NCBI GenBank assembly: GCA_027487485.1
Contig: JAIYDN010000108.1
Coordinates: 124,001-188,000 of the forward strand
Reading direction: 5' to 3'
Length of the DNA: 64,000 nucleotides
Source of the DNA: Planctomycetaceae bacterium
GTDB taxonomy: Bacteria; Planctomycetota; Planctomycetia; Pirellulales; Pirellulaceae
Of this stretch, positions 45,214 through 54,330 are shown piece by piece. The number at the start of each line of letters is the position of its first letter. Positions within the stretch are counted from its first letter, which is position 1. Under the pieces are notes generated by a model. It worked only from the letters and a program-made list of their open reading frames with translations, had not been told where the DNA came from and did not search any database. The position numbers and the translations under genes were made by a program.

Positions 45214-45850
45214 GCCTAAACCAGCGGCAAGCCAGCTATCCACCAACGAAAACTTGGGGGTGAGGTCACTTCTATTCGACATTGCCACCAACTCTTAAAC
45301 CAAAATCGGCTGTCACATGCGTTCGTGCCAATTCACGGCAAAGAAGTCGCCGAGCTGCTCGCTGTCTGGTGCCAAGCCACGGTACGGGGCATGCGACGTA
45401 TTATCGACGCTACCCGACATAAAGCTATGATGCCCGGCATCATCCGGCCCGATGCCAACAACGGCCTTTAGTGGTACGACCGCAAAACGAGCCGAAATCG
45501 CAGCCCTCATTGCCGGCAGCTCAATTGCGAGAAATCGCTCCGGTGTGATTGACAGGATCGCCGAAAAGCAACTTGAACCTGTTTCTGAGCTGTCAGAGCG
45601 AAAGTAATTTGGGGGGACAATTCGTGCTCAGGACACGCCCTCCTTTGTCGTTAACTGTATTTGCGTTTCTGTCCGGCTGCTGTGTTCGGTTCTTTCCTGA
45701 CTGCGGTGATCCAAGCCATATTCAATGCGGGTTCCGTTAGGATTGGATTGTTTTCGGCACACTTTAGTCACTGTCACGACTCAGCGAACTACCCCGTGAT
45801 GCATCCGTTGGTTCGGCCTCGTACACTTCGCCAATCCTCCGGCTTACGTG
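45214..45850. other. Decayed intergenic region
   Basis: Several short frames, none convincing. The minus-strand frame 45313-45510 may be a relic. No clear repeats. Confidence 0.45.
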
Positions 45851-46753
45851 CTAGTTCCGCGGGAAGCTATCCTCCGACCGTAACCGTTTGACGAGAGTCT
45901 CGTAGTCTTCGTTCTTATGATCAGATAACGCATTTGCGAGCTCACCACGCAATTGCTTCACGTAACGCGGTCCATAAAGAGTAGCATATTCCAGCAAATC
46001 AGTTAGCCAGCTTTCTACAAGCTCGGGTGAAGCTTTGGCCGCCTCGGCCGACCGGACCTGCATACATTGAAGGATATACTTGCGGCGCCCAGGACTTGCG
46101 GAGGCAGCGAATTCCGCCAAGATTTGGGCGTCGATGTAAGCGTCCAGTCGCCGATCATCCGATATCTCCATCGTTGCCAAAGGAAGCTCTCTTCGGGCCT
46201 TGTTTAGGCGACGGTTCAGACCAGCAATTCCAGGTGATAGGACCCTCTGCATTGCCCAATCTAAGTCGCCCAACCCGTCGCTCGGTGCGGCGTTCAACTC
46301 GGCGGGGCGGACTCCGGCAGACAAACTTTTGTCATCATCTTCGGGTTCTCTCGCGCCAATGACACCCCAGATTCGGTCAGGGAACTTTGGGTCAAACCGC
46401 CCCTCGAACCAGTCTCGAGACGTGTCTCGTTGTGGTTGTCGGAAGTCAATTTTGAATCGGAGGATGCTGTCCGAGAACTCCAATTCGCTCACGGCGTATC
46501 CCCACTTCCGCTCCCTATCATCCCCTGGAGCGAGTCGAACTTTGCCGTCCGCGATCTTCAACTCCACGACGCCGAGGCCGTCCACGGAGGCCTCGGCATT
46601 GACAACTGTCAGCCGCCACTTCTTAGCGATCTCTTCGGGGACAACATCAATTGCTGGTGTCTGCCCGAGAGCTAGATTACATCCGCAAACCCCGGAAACC
46701 ACGATGATAATTGTAGCCGCTTTAAACTCAAACAATCTCAAAATCGCATTCAT
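45851..46753 (-). CDS. Secreted protein of the PadR operon, 300 aa
   Basis: Export signal with a possible lipobox (SGVCGCN, residues 20-26). Beta-rich N-terminal half (VVNAEASVDGLGVVELKIAD, SILRFKIDFRQPQ) and a helical C-terminal half (RRLDAYIDAQILAEFAASAS, LVESWLTDLLEYA). Last gene of the minus-strand run that starts with padR; 64 bases after the S41 protease gene. No known domain. Confidence 0.65.
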   Translation of the reverse strand: MNAILRLFEFKAATIIIVVSGVCGCNLALGQTPAIDVVPEEIAKKWRLTVVNAEASVDGLGVVELKIADGKVRLAPGDDRERKWGYAVSELEFSDSILRFKIDFRQPQRDTSRDWFEGRFDPKFPDRIWGVIGAREPEDDDKSLSAGVRPAELNAAPSDGLGDLDWAMQRVLSPGIAGLNRRLNKARRELPLATMEISDDRRLDAYIDAQILAEFAASASPGRRKYILQCMQVRSAEAAKASPELVESWLTDLLEYATLYGPRYVKQLRGELANALSDHKNEDYETLVKRLRSEDSFPRN

Positions 46754-46817
46754 ATGGTTTCCTCATTGTATTATCGCCGACAGAACAGAATCGGAATCTG
46801 TTCCGACTTTGTAATCG

Positions 46818-47741
46818 TCACGGTAACGACAGTAGATCGATCGCCTGATCGAATACTGTGTCACGAGTCTTTGAAGGCGCTACAAATTCTTCGGGTTGAA
46901 CGCCGCGGCCTTCGATTGGCGTTCCATCCAGTTCCATTGACAGCCAACTGGAATACCAAACGCTGACTCCATTGGAGAGCTTGACGGGTCGGGGATTGCC
47001 GCTGGCTCCACGTGTTGGCTGACCGATGACCGTGACGCGTGGAAGGGACTTCATCATTTTGGCGAATCCTTCACCACTACTCACGCATCCTGGTCCAATC
47101 AAGCATACGACCGGCCCTTGGTAGGCTCCGCGAGGGTCAGGGTCCAAGTACTGTGATTGCACCTCGATCATCCCATAGGGAGGCACATTGCTTCGACGCT
47201 TAGCTCGCGAATACTTGACACGAGTATCGGCAAAGACCCCAGCAATGCGAGCAGCAAGTGGCTCGGAACCACCATGGTTTGCGCGAATGTCAACGATCAT
47301 ACCAGGGCAATCGAATAGTTTGTGGATCGCTTCCAAGAACGGTTTGCAGTCCGCTTCGGCTGGCAGCGAATTGACCACAACGACTCCTGCTCCACTTTTG
47401 TCACGTCCGCAGTAACCAATCCTCTCGGCTTCAAAAAGGTCAGACAATTGTTTCGGCAGGTACTCTGCATCGTAATTGGGCTTGCGATAGGACCGATGCG
47501 TTCCAAGTCTCTCGCCGTTCACTTCGATCCAGACATGTATATCCTGAAGCTCAGCAAGCATCGGCAAAATCGCATTCGCAAATTCTTCGGGTGACTTAGC
47601 AACTTCAGCTGGACCTCTGAAGCGTTCTGCTAACGCATCCCAGTCGATTCCCTTGAGTTCGGTAAAGCTGTAGTTCCTTTTCAGCTCGAAAAGCAAGCTA
47701 TCGAAAGGGCTTTTCCGTGGTTGCCTCCTCAACAACCACAT
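46818..47741 (-). CDS. S41-family serine protease domain, 307 aa
   Basis: LQDIHVWIEVNG, MIVDIRANHGGSEPLAARIA and VCLIGPGCVSSGEGFAKMMK (nucleophile Ser) followed by VIGQPTRGASGNP are the C-terminal-processing-peptidase/tricorn core. No PDZ domain or own signal peptide is visible. Its start overlaps the end of the upstream carbohydrate-binding-like gene by 44 bases in another frame. The upstream frame would continue smoothly into this one (EKPF to DSLLFELKRNYSF) with a +1 shift at CCCTTTCGATAG. So it was probably one protein with a secreted N-terminus. Confidence 0.8.
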   Translation of the reverse strand: MWLLRRQPRKSPFDSLLFELKRNYSFTELKGIDWDALAERFRGPAEVAKSPEEFANAILPMLAELQDIHVWIEVNGERLGTHRSYRKPNYDAEYLPKQLSDLFEAERIGYCGRDKSGAGVVVVNSLPAEADCKPFLEAIHKLFDCPGMIVDIRANHGGSEPLAARIAGVFADTRVKYSRAKRRSNVPPYGMIEVQSQYLDPDPRGAYQGPVVCLIGPGCVSSGEGFAKMMKSLPRVTVIGQPTRGASGNPRPVKLSNGVSVWYSSWLSMELDGTPIEGRGVQPEEFVAPSKTRDTVFDQAIDLLSLP

Positions 47742-48756
47742 TCTTGATTTGCAATGATCCGGACTTGGAAAGAAAAATCATCAAGGACGTCTTGGCTGAA
47801 TTCTCCGCTGGGCTAAATTGAACTTGCATTTCCTTCCAGGCGTTGAGAAGGCTCAAGTCTTCGACCTTAGAATTAATAGGTTTGCCATTTGAATCAAAAT
47901 CGAAAACGCCAACGTAGCAATTGTCGAATTGACCGCCTTGTCGCTGAACATTCTTGGCTAGCGCAGAGAATCGAGCGGTATACGTCTTGCCTGGTTTAAC
48001 ATCAAGTTCCTGAGAGACCGATTGCCAAGCAACAGTGTTGGCTTTTCCGCTCATCTCGATACCACCCCCCTTGATGGGTTCGACCGTTGATATTGGCTTG
48101 TTTCCACCGTTTTGAGCTCCAATTTCTAAGCTCCAACCTGCTGGCTTGCCATTGGTCCAAGACCGGAAATCTCCATTGGCGATCAATGTCGGTTCGATTT
48201 CGATGATCTTGAAGTCTTTGACACCGAGCAAGCCCGTTTTCGATAGGAAAATGGAGATCTTCGTCTCCTTGGCAGTTTTTGGAACGCTGTATTCCAGTTC
48301 AATCGTCTCCCAGTCCTTGGTCTCGGGAGAAAGATCGCGAAACATCGGTCTTAGGTCACTACTTTTCTTGTCAGTGCTAAACCAACCAACGTAACAGTTA
48401 TCGAATTGGGCTCCTTCACGCTTGATTCCCTTGCTTCGAGCGCTGAACTCCAATCGATATCTTTTGCCGGGTTGGACCTGCACGTTTTGCGACACAATCT
48501 GCCACGCTTTGGTCTTGCTGTCTCCGGAAAGCAGTATTGCTGGACCTCCGATTTTTGCAACCTTCGAGAGTGGTGTGTTACCACCGTTCGCAGCTCCGAT
48601 TTCTACTTTCCATCCGCTGGGCAATCCATCGCTCCATTCCTCGAATGATGCATTCTCGACTCGAACCGAGTCCCCGGTCTGCGCAAAGGATTGCGAGAGA
48701 GACATGAAGAAAGAAAGAATGGATAACAACCATTTCGATGTCACATAGTGGTGCAT
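47698..48756 (-). CDS. Secreted protein with two CBM-like beta-sandwich domains, 352 aa
   Basis: Signal peptide in the first 25 residues. Two homologous domains of about 160 residues each: NASFEEWSDGLPSGWKVEIG ... FDNCYVGWFS and NGDFRSWTNGKPAGWSLEIG ... FDNCYVGVFD. This is a jelly-roll carbohydrate/ligand-binding pattern (CBM4/9-like). Stops after TTEKPFR where it overlaps the S41 gene; see there for the likely frameshift fusion. Starts seven bases after the upstream gene. Confidence 0.8.
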   Translation of the reverse strand: MHHYVTSKWLLSILSFFMSLSQSFAQTGDSVRVENASFEEWSDGLPSGWKVEIGAANGGNTPLSKVAKIGGPAILLSGDSKTKAWQIVSQNVQVQPGKRYRLEFSARSKGIKREGAQFDNCYVGWFSTDKKSSDLRPMFRDLSPETKDWETIELEYSVPKTAKETKISIFLSKTGLLGVKDFKIIEIEPTLIANGDFRSWTNGKPAGWSLEIGAQNGGNKPISTVEPIKGGGIEMSGKANTVAWQSVSQELDVKPGKTYTARFSALAKNVQRQGGQFDNCYVGVFDFDSNGKPINSKVEDLSLLNAWKEMQVQFSPAENSAKTSLMIFLSKSGSLQIKNVVVEEATTEKPFR

Positions 48757-48763
48757 GATTTCC

Positions 48764-49507
48764 TCAATGAGAATTGGCGCGAATCAGTGGTGAACCAGCG
48801 GTCTTGAAGACAAGCTCGACAGGAGTCAGTGCTTGTCCGTTCTGATCTTTGAAGTTTTGGTTGGAAGTTGAATTTAGGGTTAGTACGTACTCCGTATTTG
48901 GCTCTAACCTAACTGGCAGGATACAAGTCTTAAGGTCTTCGGTGTAGTGAATCTGTCCAGTAATCTCAGGAAAGGATTTGTCTGTTTCGCACCACGACCA
49001 ACTCTTGTCGAGCATTGGTTTGCTAAACGTCGCCCGAATCTCGGTTAGACTCGGATCAACCTCCGTGGCGCCAACTTTAGGGAAGACGCCAACAAGTGTT
49101 GGAGCCGCAGCGTCGCTGATTGAGACAATTTGTGATTGCAAATCCTGTATCGTTTGCGTTAGCTTCGCGACGGCAGCATTCTGATTGCGATTCAAGTTGC
49201 TAGACCACCATGCCATTGATATTAAGCCGGCCACAAAAACAAGGACTCCCACTGCTTGAATCCGTTGAAGTGCCCGTCTCTCCCCCAATTGTACGGACTG
49301 GCATTTCTTTTCTACTTGCTCGAAAACGCCAAACTCTTCGCGTGCCGCTCTTTTCGCTTCATCGGGAGGGAGTCCTGATCGCAAATTGGATTCTTCTAGC
49401 ATGGCCTGATGAAACTCAAGTTCGTCGCGAATCTCTTCCTTGATCACAGACGTAGCGCGACTGTCAGGCAATCGGATGTACGTCGAAAGATAATCGGAGA
49501 TGGTCAT
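48764..49507 (-). CDS. Membrane protein with permease-prefix and SbsA Ig-like domains, 247 aa
   Basis: Start at 49507 (ATGA overlap with the padR stop); the longer frame is a shadow. Residues 1-60 (EIRDELEFHQAMLEESNLRS, LPPDEAKRAAREEFG) are the ABC-permease-prefix/DUF1700-like helical domain often encoded after PadR. A transmembrane helix at about 82-100, a short coiled coil, then an Ig-like domain (VGVFPKVGATEVDPSLTEIR, IRATFSKPMLDKSW). Likely anchors an extracytoplasmic sensor or binding domain. Confidence 0.8.
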   Translation of the reverse strand: MTISDYLSTYIRLPDSRATSVIKEEIRDELEFHQAMLEESNLRSGLPPDEAKRAAREEFGVFEQVEKKCQSVQLGERRALQRIQAVGVLVFVAGLISMAWWSSNLNRNQNAAVAKLTQTIQDLQSQIVSISDAAAPTLVGVFPKVGATEVDPSLTEIRATFSKPMLDKSWSWCETDKSFPEITGQIHYTEDLKTCILPVRLEPNTEYVLTLNSTSNQNFKDQNGQALTPVELVFKTAGSPLIRANSH

Positions 49508-49875
49508 GAGCTCACCTTTTGGAACGTTGCCTCTTCCGTTGGTGGATTCAAGATGGCGGAAATGGCTGCGACCATCTGGTTCCAACGCGAGATCTCCACC
49601 TTGAGTTGTTTTTTTCCTTCGTGCGTAATGCGGTAATACTTCGCGCGTCGGTTGCTTTCCGATAGTCCCCACTCGGCAGTGATCCAGCCTCGTCGTTCGA
49701 TGCGGTGCAATGCAGGGTAGAGCGAGCCTGTCTCCACTTTGATGTGATCTGAGCTGCGCTGGTTGATCACCTGGGCAATTGCAAAGCCGTGCAACACGTC
49801 GTTTCTTAGTGCTTGCAAGATCAGCATGTCCAATGTTCCTTGGACCATATCCACTGGTCCATTGTCTTTCCCCAT
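49504..49875 (-). CDS. PadR-family transcriptional regulator, 123 aa
   Basis: Winged helix: VQGTLDMLILQALRNDVLHG, SLYPALHRIERRGWITAEWG, AKYYRITHEGKKQLKVEISR, all diagnostic of PadR. AAGGAG is six bases before the ATG at 49875. First gene of the operon, so probably autoregulates it. Confidence 0.92.
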   Translation of the reverse strand: MGKDNGPVDMVQGTLDMLILQALRNDVLHGFAIAQVINQRSSDHIKVETGSLYPALHRIERRGWITAEWGLSESNRRAKYYRITHEGKKQLKVEISRWNQMVAAISAILNPPTEEATFQKVSS

Positions 49876-49881
49876 GTACAA

Positions 49882-50470
49882 CTCCTTGGAAAGTGTGAGG
49901 CTCTTGTGTAGACGTTCTACAGGAAAGGGTATCTAGGTGCGGGCGAGACGTCAACTATCGGACAGAACTTTTTAACGGCGAGAGAAAAAAGTTTGCGTTT
50001 CTCGCGTCATCTTCCGATCGATCGGACTTCTTGCAACGATTTTTGCGCGTGATGTTGTTCCCAACTCCGATTGTACTGATCGACTTTGCCTTTCATCGGC
50101 GCGCAAAGGACGAACCGTCCAACGGACTTAGCCGGATTACTACCTCGGTCACGCCCTCCTGTGCGCGTTGACGCAGTGGCGGCTGTTGTCAAATCGACCG
50201 CTTAGTACGTGGGTTTCCTTTATGACAGGGGTGTTGAGTTAAAAGCGAGTCGCTTGTCCGATCTTCGCAGGTTGCGTTGTTATCAAAGTCGCACCGGTTT
50301 GGGTGACGTTTGGGTGACCGGTGCGTCCAGGGCGCCCAACAATGTTGGCCGACACGTTCATGTAGAGAACGTTTCGTCCAGAATGTAAGTCGCAGCCAAA
50401 AACAGGCAACAGGGTCTCACCCAGACCTGACCTGTTGACCGTTTCTGTTCTGTTTCCCTAGCGATTACAC
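49882..50470. other. Divergent intergenic region
   Basis: No gene supported. Includes GCACCGGT / ACCGGTGC (50291-50298 and 50317-50324) enclosing two copies of TTTGGGTGA, a palindrome of unknown role, and a GGACGAACCGTCC sequence near 50107 that recurs near 53519. Confidence 0.5.
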
Positions 50471-50473
50471 GGC

Positions 50474-50544
50474 CTTCTAAAGAAATAGAAGATTTGGCTT
50501 GACGTTGTGAAAGTAACTCAATATCTTCTATTTGCATCGAAGAT
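50474..50544 (+). promoter_or_regulatory. BlaI-type promoter and operators
   Basis: -35 TTGACG (50499-50504), 17 bases, -10 TATCTT (50522-50527). Two dyads surround it: CTTCTA-N6-TAGAAG (50474-50491), and ATCTTC-N10-GAAGAT (50523-50544) over the -10. In addition AAATAGAAGAT and ATCTTCTATTT are perfect 11-bp inverted arms. Fits repression by the BlaI-like product of the next gene. Confidence 0.75.
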
Positions 50545-50570
50545 TTCGCGAACAACTGCAAGAGGAGACT

Positions 50571-50963
50571 ATGGCTAGAGCGGCATCAACTCAACCCACC
50601 GACCTAGAGCTACTCATTCTCAAGATCCTATGGGGCGAATCTCCACTCCCGGTCCGTGAAGTGAGACAACGACTCGCTGAAACAGGGCGGGAGTTGGCCC
50701 ACACGACCGTGATTACGACATTGAATGTGATGGTCGAAAAAGGCCAGCTCACTCGAAAGAGAGACCAGAACGCGTTTTTGTTTTCACCCAAAATTGCGAA
50801 AGAAGCCACTTCGCAGAAAATGTTGGGGGATTTGGTTGATCGATTATTTGATGGCTCGGCGGCAGCAGTTATGGCAAGTCTGTTCCAACGAAAAGGACTA
50901 AAGCCAGACGAGATCCGAGAGCTTCGACGTCTTTTGAACGACAAGATCAAGGAGAAGGAATGA
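50571..50963 (+). CDS. blaI: BlaI/MecI-type repressor, 130 aa
   Basis: Winged helix with LELLILKILWGESPLPVREV, TVITTLNVMVEKGQLTRKRD, then a dimerisation tail. AGAGGAG precedes the ATG by three bases. Overlaps the M56 gene as ATGA-type junction at 50960. Expected to repress its own operon until cut by the M56 protease. Confidence 0.92.
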   Translation: MARAASTQPTDLELLILKILWGESPLPVREVRQRLAETGRELAHTTVITTLNVMVEKGQLTRKRDQNAFLFSPKIAKEATSQKMLGDLVDRLFDGSAAAVMASLFQRKGLKPDEIRELRRLLNDKIKEKE

Positions 50964-53287
50964 TGTTCAATGACCAATTCCTGGGCGAGACATTTGTGAT
51001 TCGCATCGTTCTTTCGCTACTTCACTCCAGTTGGCAACTTGGGTTGGTTGCTGCTGTTGCGTACGCATTGATTCAATGTTCACGAACGGCGAATGTTCGG
51101 TACGCCATTGGCGTTTACTCGCTTGCATTGATGACAGCTTGTCCATGCATTACGTTTTATTGGCTATCGACTCAGGCGTCCCCTTCAAGGACGATGCACA
51201 CCGAAATGACGAATGACCACGCAGTTAGTCTTGCTAACGCTCGGTCTCGGGGGCCAGAGGCATTGACACCGGCCCTCTCGATCGAATCGGCTGACGTCAA
51301 CTCGACTCAAAAGCAAAGCGTATCGCTATCTGCATCAGCCTCGAGAACGAAGCAATCTCCCATCGGATCCGCGATTGCGCTCGCATCACCGGGGATATTC
51401 GTGCTTTATACGTTCGGTATGTTCGTAATGTTTTCTAGATTGATGTTGGCTTGGATCGGTACATTCCGACTTAAAAGATCTTCCGTTCCTATCAGAAGTG
51501 AACTTCTGTTGGAAGCATTGGCGATTGCTGCGAAAAGGGTCGGCGTTCGAACGCTTCCGTCCATATTGCATTGCGGCAGAGCGATCGTTCCTGTGGTGAC
51601 TGGCATCATTAAGCCGACAATTCTTCTGCCTGCGTCCATGTTGACTTCGCTCAGTGTCAGTCAGCTAGAAGTAATTCTAGCCCACGAACTGGCTCATGTG
51701 CGGCGGCTGGATACGGTTGTGATCGCATTTCAGCGTTTGGTCGAAGCCGTATTGTTCTTCCACCCCGCTGTTTGGTTGATTAGCAATCGAATCAACGCGG
51801 AACGCGAGCAATGTTGCGATGACTTGGTAGTACGAACTGGTTGGAACGCAACGGTTTATGCAGATGCACTGATTCGAGTTGCCGAGCTCTGCGATCAGCC
51901 CACTTCGCCAAGTGGTTTGATGGCTGCTGCATCGGGCGGTTCTCCTTCGGAACTGAAGCGGCGCATTATGAAACTGCTTGATCCTGAATCCAAAAATCTG
52001 CGATATGGATTTCGAGGTGGCGAAGTATTCTGCTTGGCTGCGATGCTTTCTATCGGAGCCATGGCCGCACTGTGGATAGATCGCGCCATTGCTTCCCCAC
52101 AAAAGAACATTGGTCTTCGAATGGTCCCTGTGACCGTCGTGAATGGCGATACAGGCAAGCCAGCGAAGAATGTACGGATTGAATTCAGCAACGACAAATC
52201 GGTTGTTGAAACATTGACTGACGAAGATGGTCGAATCCATTTGTCATTGGAGCCAGGCAAGTACAAAGTCAACTATCTGGTTGAGTACGGCACGCCCTAC
52301 GTTTCCAGAGATTCTCAAGAGGATGGAATCGAATTTGAGGTATCAAGTCGAGATGGTCAGCAGTCGACTCTGGAGATTCGCCTTGAACCAGCTGCAACGG
52401 TCGACATCCAAATCGTGGACGAAGTGACGGGTCTTCCGCTTGAGGGAGTCGACATTCGATATCTGATGAACGACGAACAAGTCCCGCGTGAATACGCGTG
52501 GCGATCCTACCAGGCCCCCAGCTCTGTGATGGTTGACAAGCCTCGGACGGATTCTAAAGGGAAGATGCGAGTCTTCTTCAAGCCCGGACTGGTAAGCATT
52601 TTCGCTGGTGGGGAGGCGATCCCAAAGGGTTACTATTCGTCGGCAAGGAGAATTCAACTGGCCTCGGGCGACCGGAAGTCATTGACAATAGCGATGGGGA
52701 CCACGGCACCATTTAGAATAGAGTTGAAGCAACTCGACGAAGAACAGATTCGCTCGCTATCCAATTCCGTAGATTTGCAAATCAAAGATCCCGAGAAAAT
52801 CTACATAAGAGCCATTCCGACAAACCGCCCGATGGAGTTCATGTGGAGGGTTCGTGTTCCAAAGAATTTCCAACCCGGTTACAATGTAACAACCGAAGGT
52901 GGAGGTTCTACCGGAAGTACTGTAGTTTCACCGAATTCTAGCCGTGCGCGCGATTTCGTCTTGCATGCCAATTTGCATACCAATTCGAAATTCATGGTTT
53001 TCGAATCCGTCGCTTCACCCTCATCAAATGGCATTTCTGCCGTTGCTTCCCAAAGTCTGCTGCACAGTAAAAGTCGAATTCGCTTGATCAACGAGCCAAC
53101 GAAAATCGAAGTGAAACAGATTGGATCGGTGATCCAAGAGGAATTTTCCATTGAACAGGAAATCAAGCTTCTAACGATTCATGCAAAGCCAGATGATTCT
53201 CAAGAGGGAACACAAGAGATCTTCGGCTATTCGCTTTTACCGCCCGGAAGTAGCAAACTGCAACATTCTCATCCTGCCGCTCGGTAA
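50960..53287 (+). CDS. BlaR1-type M56 membrane protease with extra C-terminal domains, 775 aa
   Basis: Four membrane helices in the first about 360 residues around the zinc motif HELAH (242-246) and EREQCCDDLVV. After the last helix (about 350-370), instead of a penicillin-binding sensor, there are beta-rich domains of carboxypeptidase-regulatory-like type (VTVVNGDTGKPAKNVRIEFS, GRIHLSLEPGKYKVNYLVEY; second about 475-560). So the signal sensed is probably not a beta-lactam; no beta-lactamase gene follows. Partner of BlaI upstream. Confidence 0.88.
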   Translation: MMFNDQFLGETFVIRIVLSLLHSSWQLGLVAAVAYALIQCSRTANVRYAIGVYSLALMTACPCITFYWLSTQASPSRTMHTEMTNDHAVSLANARSRGPEALTPALSIESADVNSTQKQSVSLSASASRTKQSPIGSAIALASPGIFVLYTFGMFVMFSRLMLAWIGTFRLKRSSVPIRSELLLEALAIAAKRVGVRTLPSILHCGRAIVPVVTGIIKPTILLPASMLTSLSVSQLEVILAHELAHVRRLDTVVIAFQRLVEAVLFFHPAVWLISNRINAEREQCCDDLVVRTGWNATVYADALIRVAELCDQPTSPSGLMAAASGGSPSELKRRIMKLLDPESKNLRYGFRGGEVFCLAAMLSIGAMAALWIDRAIASPQKNIGLRMVPVTVVNGDTGKPAKNVRIEFSNDKSVVETLTDEDGRIHLSLEPGKYKVNYLVEYGTPYVSRDSQEDGIEFEVSSRDGQQSTLEIRLEPAATVDIQIVDEVTGLPLEGVDIRYLMNDEQVPREYAWRSYQAPSSVMVDKPRTDSKGKMRVFFKPGLVSIFAGGEAIPKGYYSSARRIQLASGDRKSLTIAMGTTAPFRIELKQLDEEQIRSLSNSVDLQIKDPEKIYIRAIPTNRPMEFMWRVRVPKNFQPGYNVTTEGGGSTGSTVVSPNSSRARDFVLHANLHTNSKFMVFESVASPSSNGISAVASQSLLHSKSRIRLINEPTKIEVKQIGSVIQEEFSIEQEIKLLTIHAKPDDSQEGTQEIFGYSLLPPGSSKLQHSHPAAR

Positions 53288-54099
53288 TTCCAACGTTGGG
53301 GTCGATTCACCGTTACAGGATTCGGACATTTGAAAAATCTAAATCTCCTCAAAACCTATCGTGCTAGTCAAAATTGTGGCCAAAGTCCGTTGCTTTTCCG
53401 CAACCGCCAACCTGCTCCGGTTTTACACGCGTTTGACACGCCGGAGCGCGCGTGAGGACTTCTTGATTGCGCGAACGGGAAGATTTTAGGCCCAATTGCG
53501 GTCGCCGTTCGTGCCCCAGGACGAACCGTCCTTAGATATCAAGTTACTCAGCACCGGTTTGACACGCCGGAGCGTCGAATCGGAAGAACCAGCTTTTAGA
53601 AGAAGTGACTGACAAATCGGACTTGGCCCATCGAGTACCCGTGCTCTCCTGGCCTAGCCTGACTGCTGTCTTCCCGCATAGTTCACTGCGGGGCCGTCTC
53701 GGTACGGTCGCTGAGAATAATTCCGGAAAGCCTAGTTTGCAGAAAACTGGCGGACAGCAGGGCTGCCATCTCGCCAGTCGAACGAGCGATGGAAAACGAA
53801 CCTCCGACTTTGCCGCCGTCTGTTTAGGCTCGATACCGTCGACTAAGTCGCGGAGCATCTGGGTTCGCTGGCCTTTGCAGTTACGTGCTGCATCAGCTGC
53901 GATCTGGAGTGCCATGGACGCAAAGTGTTCGCCACTGCCCTCGCCACAGCTTTTCAGAAGTAAATGTGCTTGTCCGTTCGTGGCCAGGATTCGACGTCGT
54001 GTTGGATAACCTCACGTGTCTCCCATGGTTCGTAATGCGGTTGTACCACGGAATGGGCGACAGTCCGTCCGACGAGGTGTTGGGACCGTTCCTCTACTC
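53288..54099. other. Non-coding region before the RT operon terminator
   Basis: Frames on both strands (for example 53605 plus, 53544 minus) are not protein-like. TTTGACACGCCGGAGCG occurs twice (about 53429 and 53557). Nothing else recognised. Confidence 0.5.
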
Positions 54100-54147
54100 A
54101 AAATACAAAAAATACGGCGGCCAACGCACAAAGGTGCGGGCCGCCGT
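54100..54147 (-). terminator. Strong terminator of the RT operon
   Basis: ACGGCGGCC (54114-54122) pairs perfectly with GGCCGCCGT (54139-54147) and inside CGCAC with GTGCG around AAAG. On the minus strand ATTTTTTGTATTTT follows. Defines the 3' end of the operon transcript about 160 bases after the RT stop. Confidence 0.92.
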
Positions 54148-54330
54148 CTAAAAGCAAAAAAGCCTCGATATTGCCCAAAAAGAGCGGTGCCGACCGGTCG
54201 GTCTGGCTCAAAAGCCCATATGGGATCCCTGGGAGAATACACCATATGTTGCCGTACTCGGTAAGGTCGATATCCTGCGTGGTTAGGTGAGGGTTATCCG
54301 TCGAACTCCCCTAGGGGTTACCGTCGAAAT
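54148..54330 (-). ncRNA. Candidate structured RNA downstream of the RT
   Basis: Between the RT stop and the terminator lie perfect palindromes CCGACCGGTCGG (54190-54201), CCCATATGGG (54215-54224), GGGATCCC (54222-54229) and, over the RT stop, CCCCTAGGGG (54308-54317) flanked by two CCGTCGAA copies. Transcribed with the RT if the terminator is used. A non-coding template/primer RNA is an inference by analogy with other RT systems. Confidence 0.4.

Noticed and set aside
45313-45510. 65-codon minus-strand frame
   Set aside because: No family pattern or ribosome site; may be a relic but cannot be supported.
49508-49954. N-terminal extension of the Ig-like membrane protein
   Set aside because: It lies antiphase over the padR gene and is a shadow; the ATGA overlap gives the natural start.
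53544-54009. Overlapping frames on both strands before the RT operon
   Set aside because: Composition is not protein-like, there is no ribosome site, and frames on opposite strands overlap fully.
54148-54330. Retron msr/msd
   Set aside because: The RT lacks retron motifs and the palindromic region lies downstream of the RT, not upstream; no inverted a1/a2 repeats were identified.
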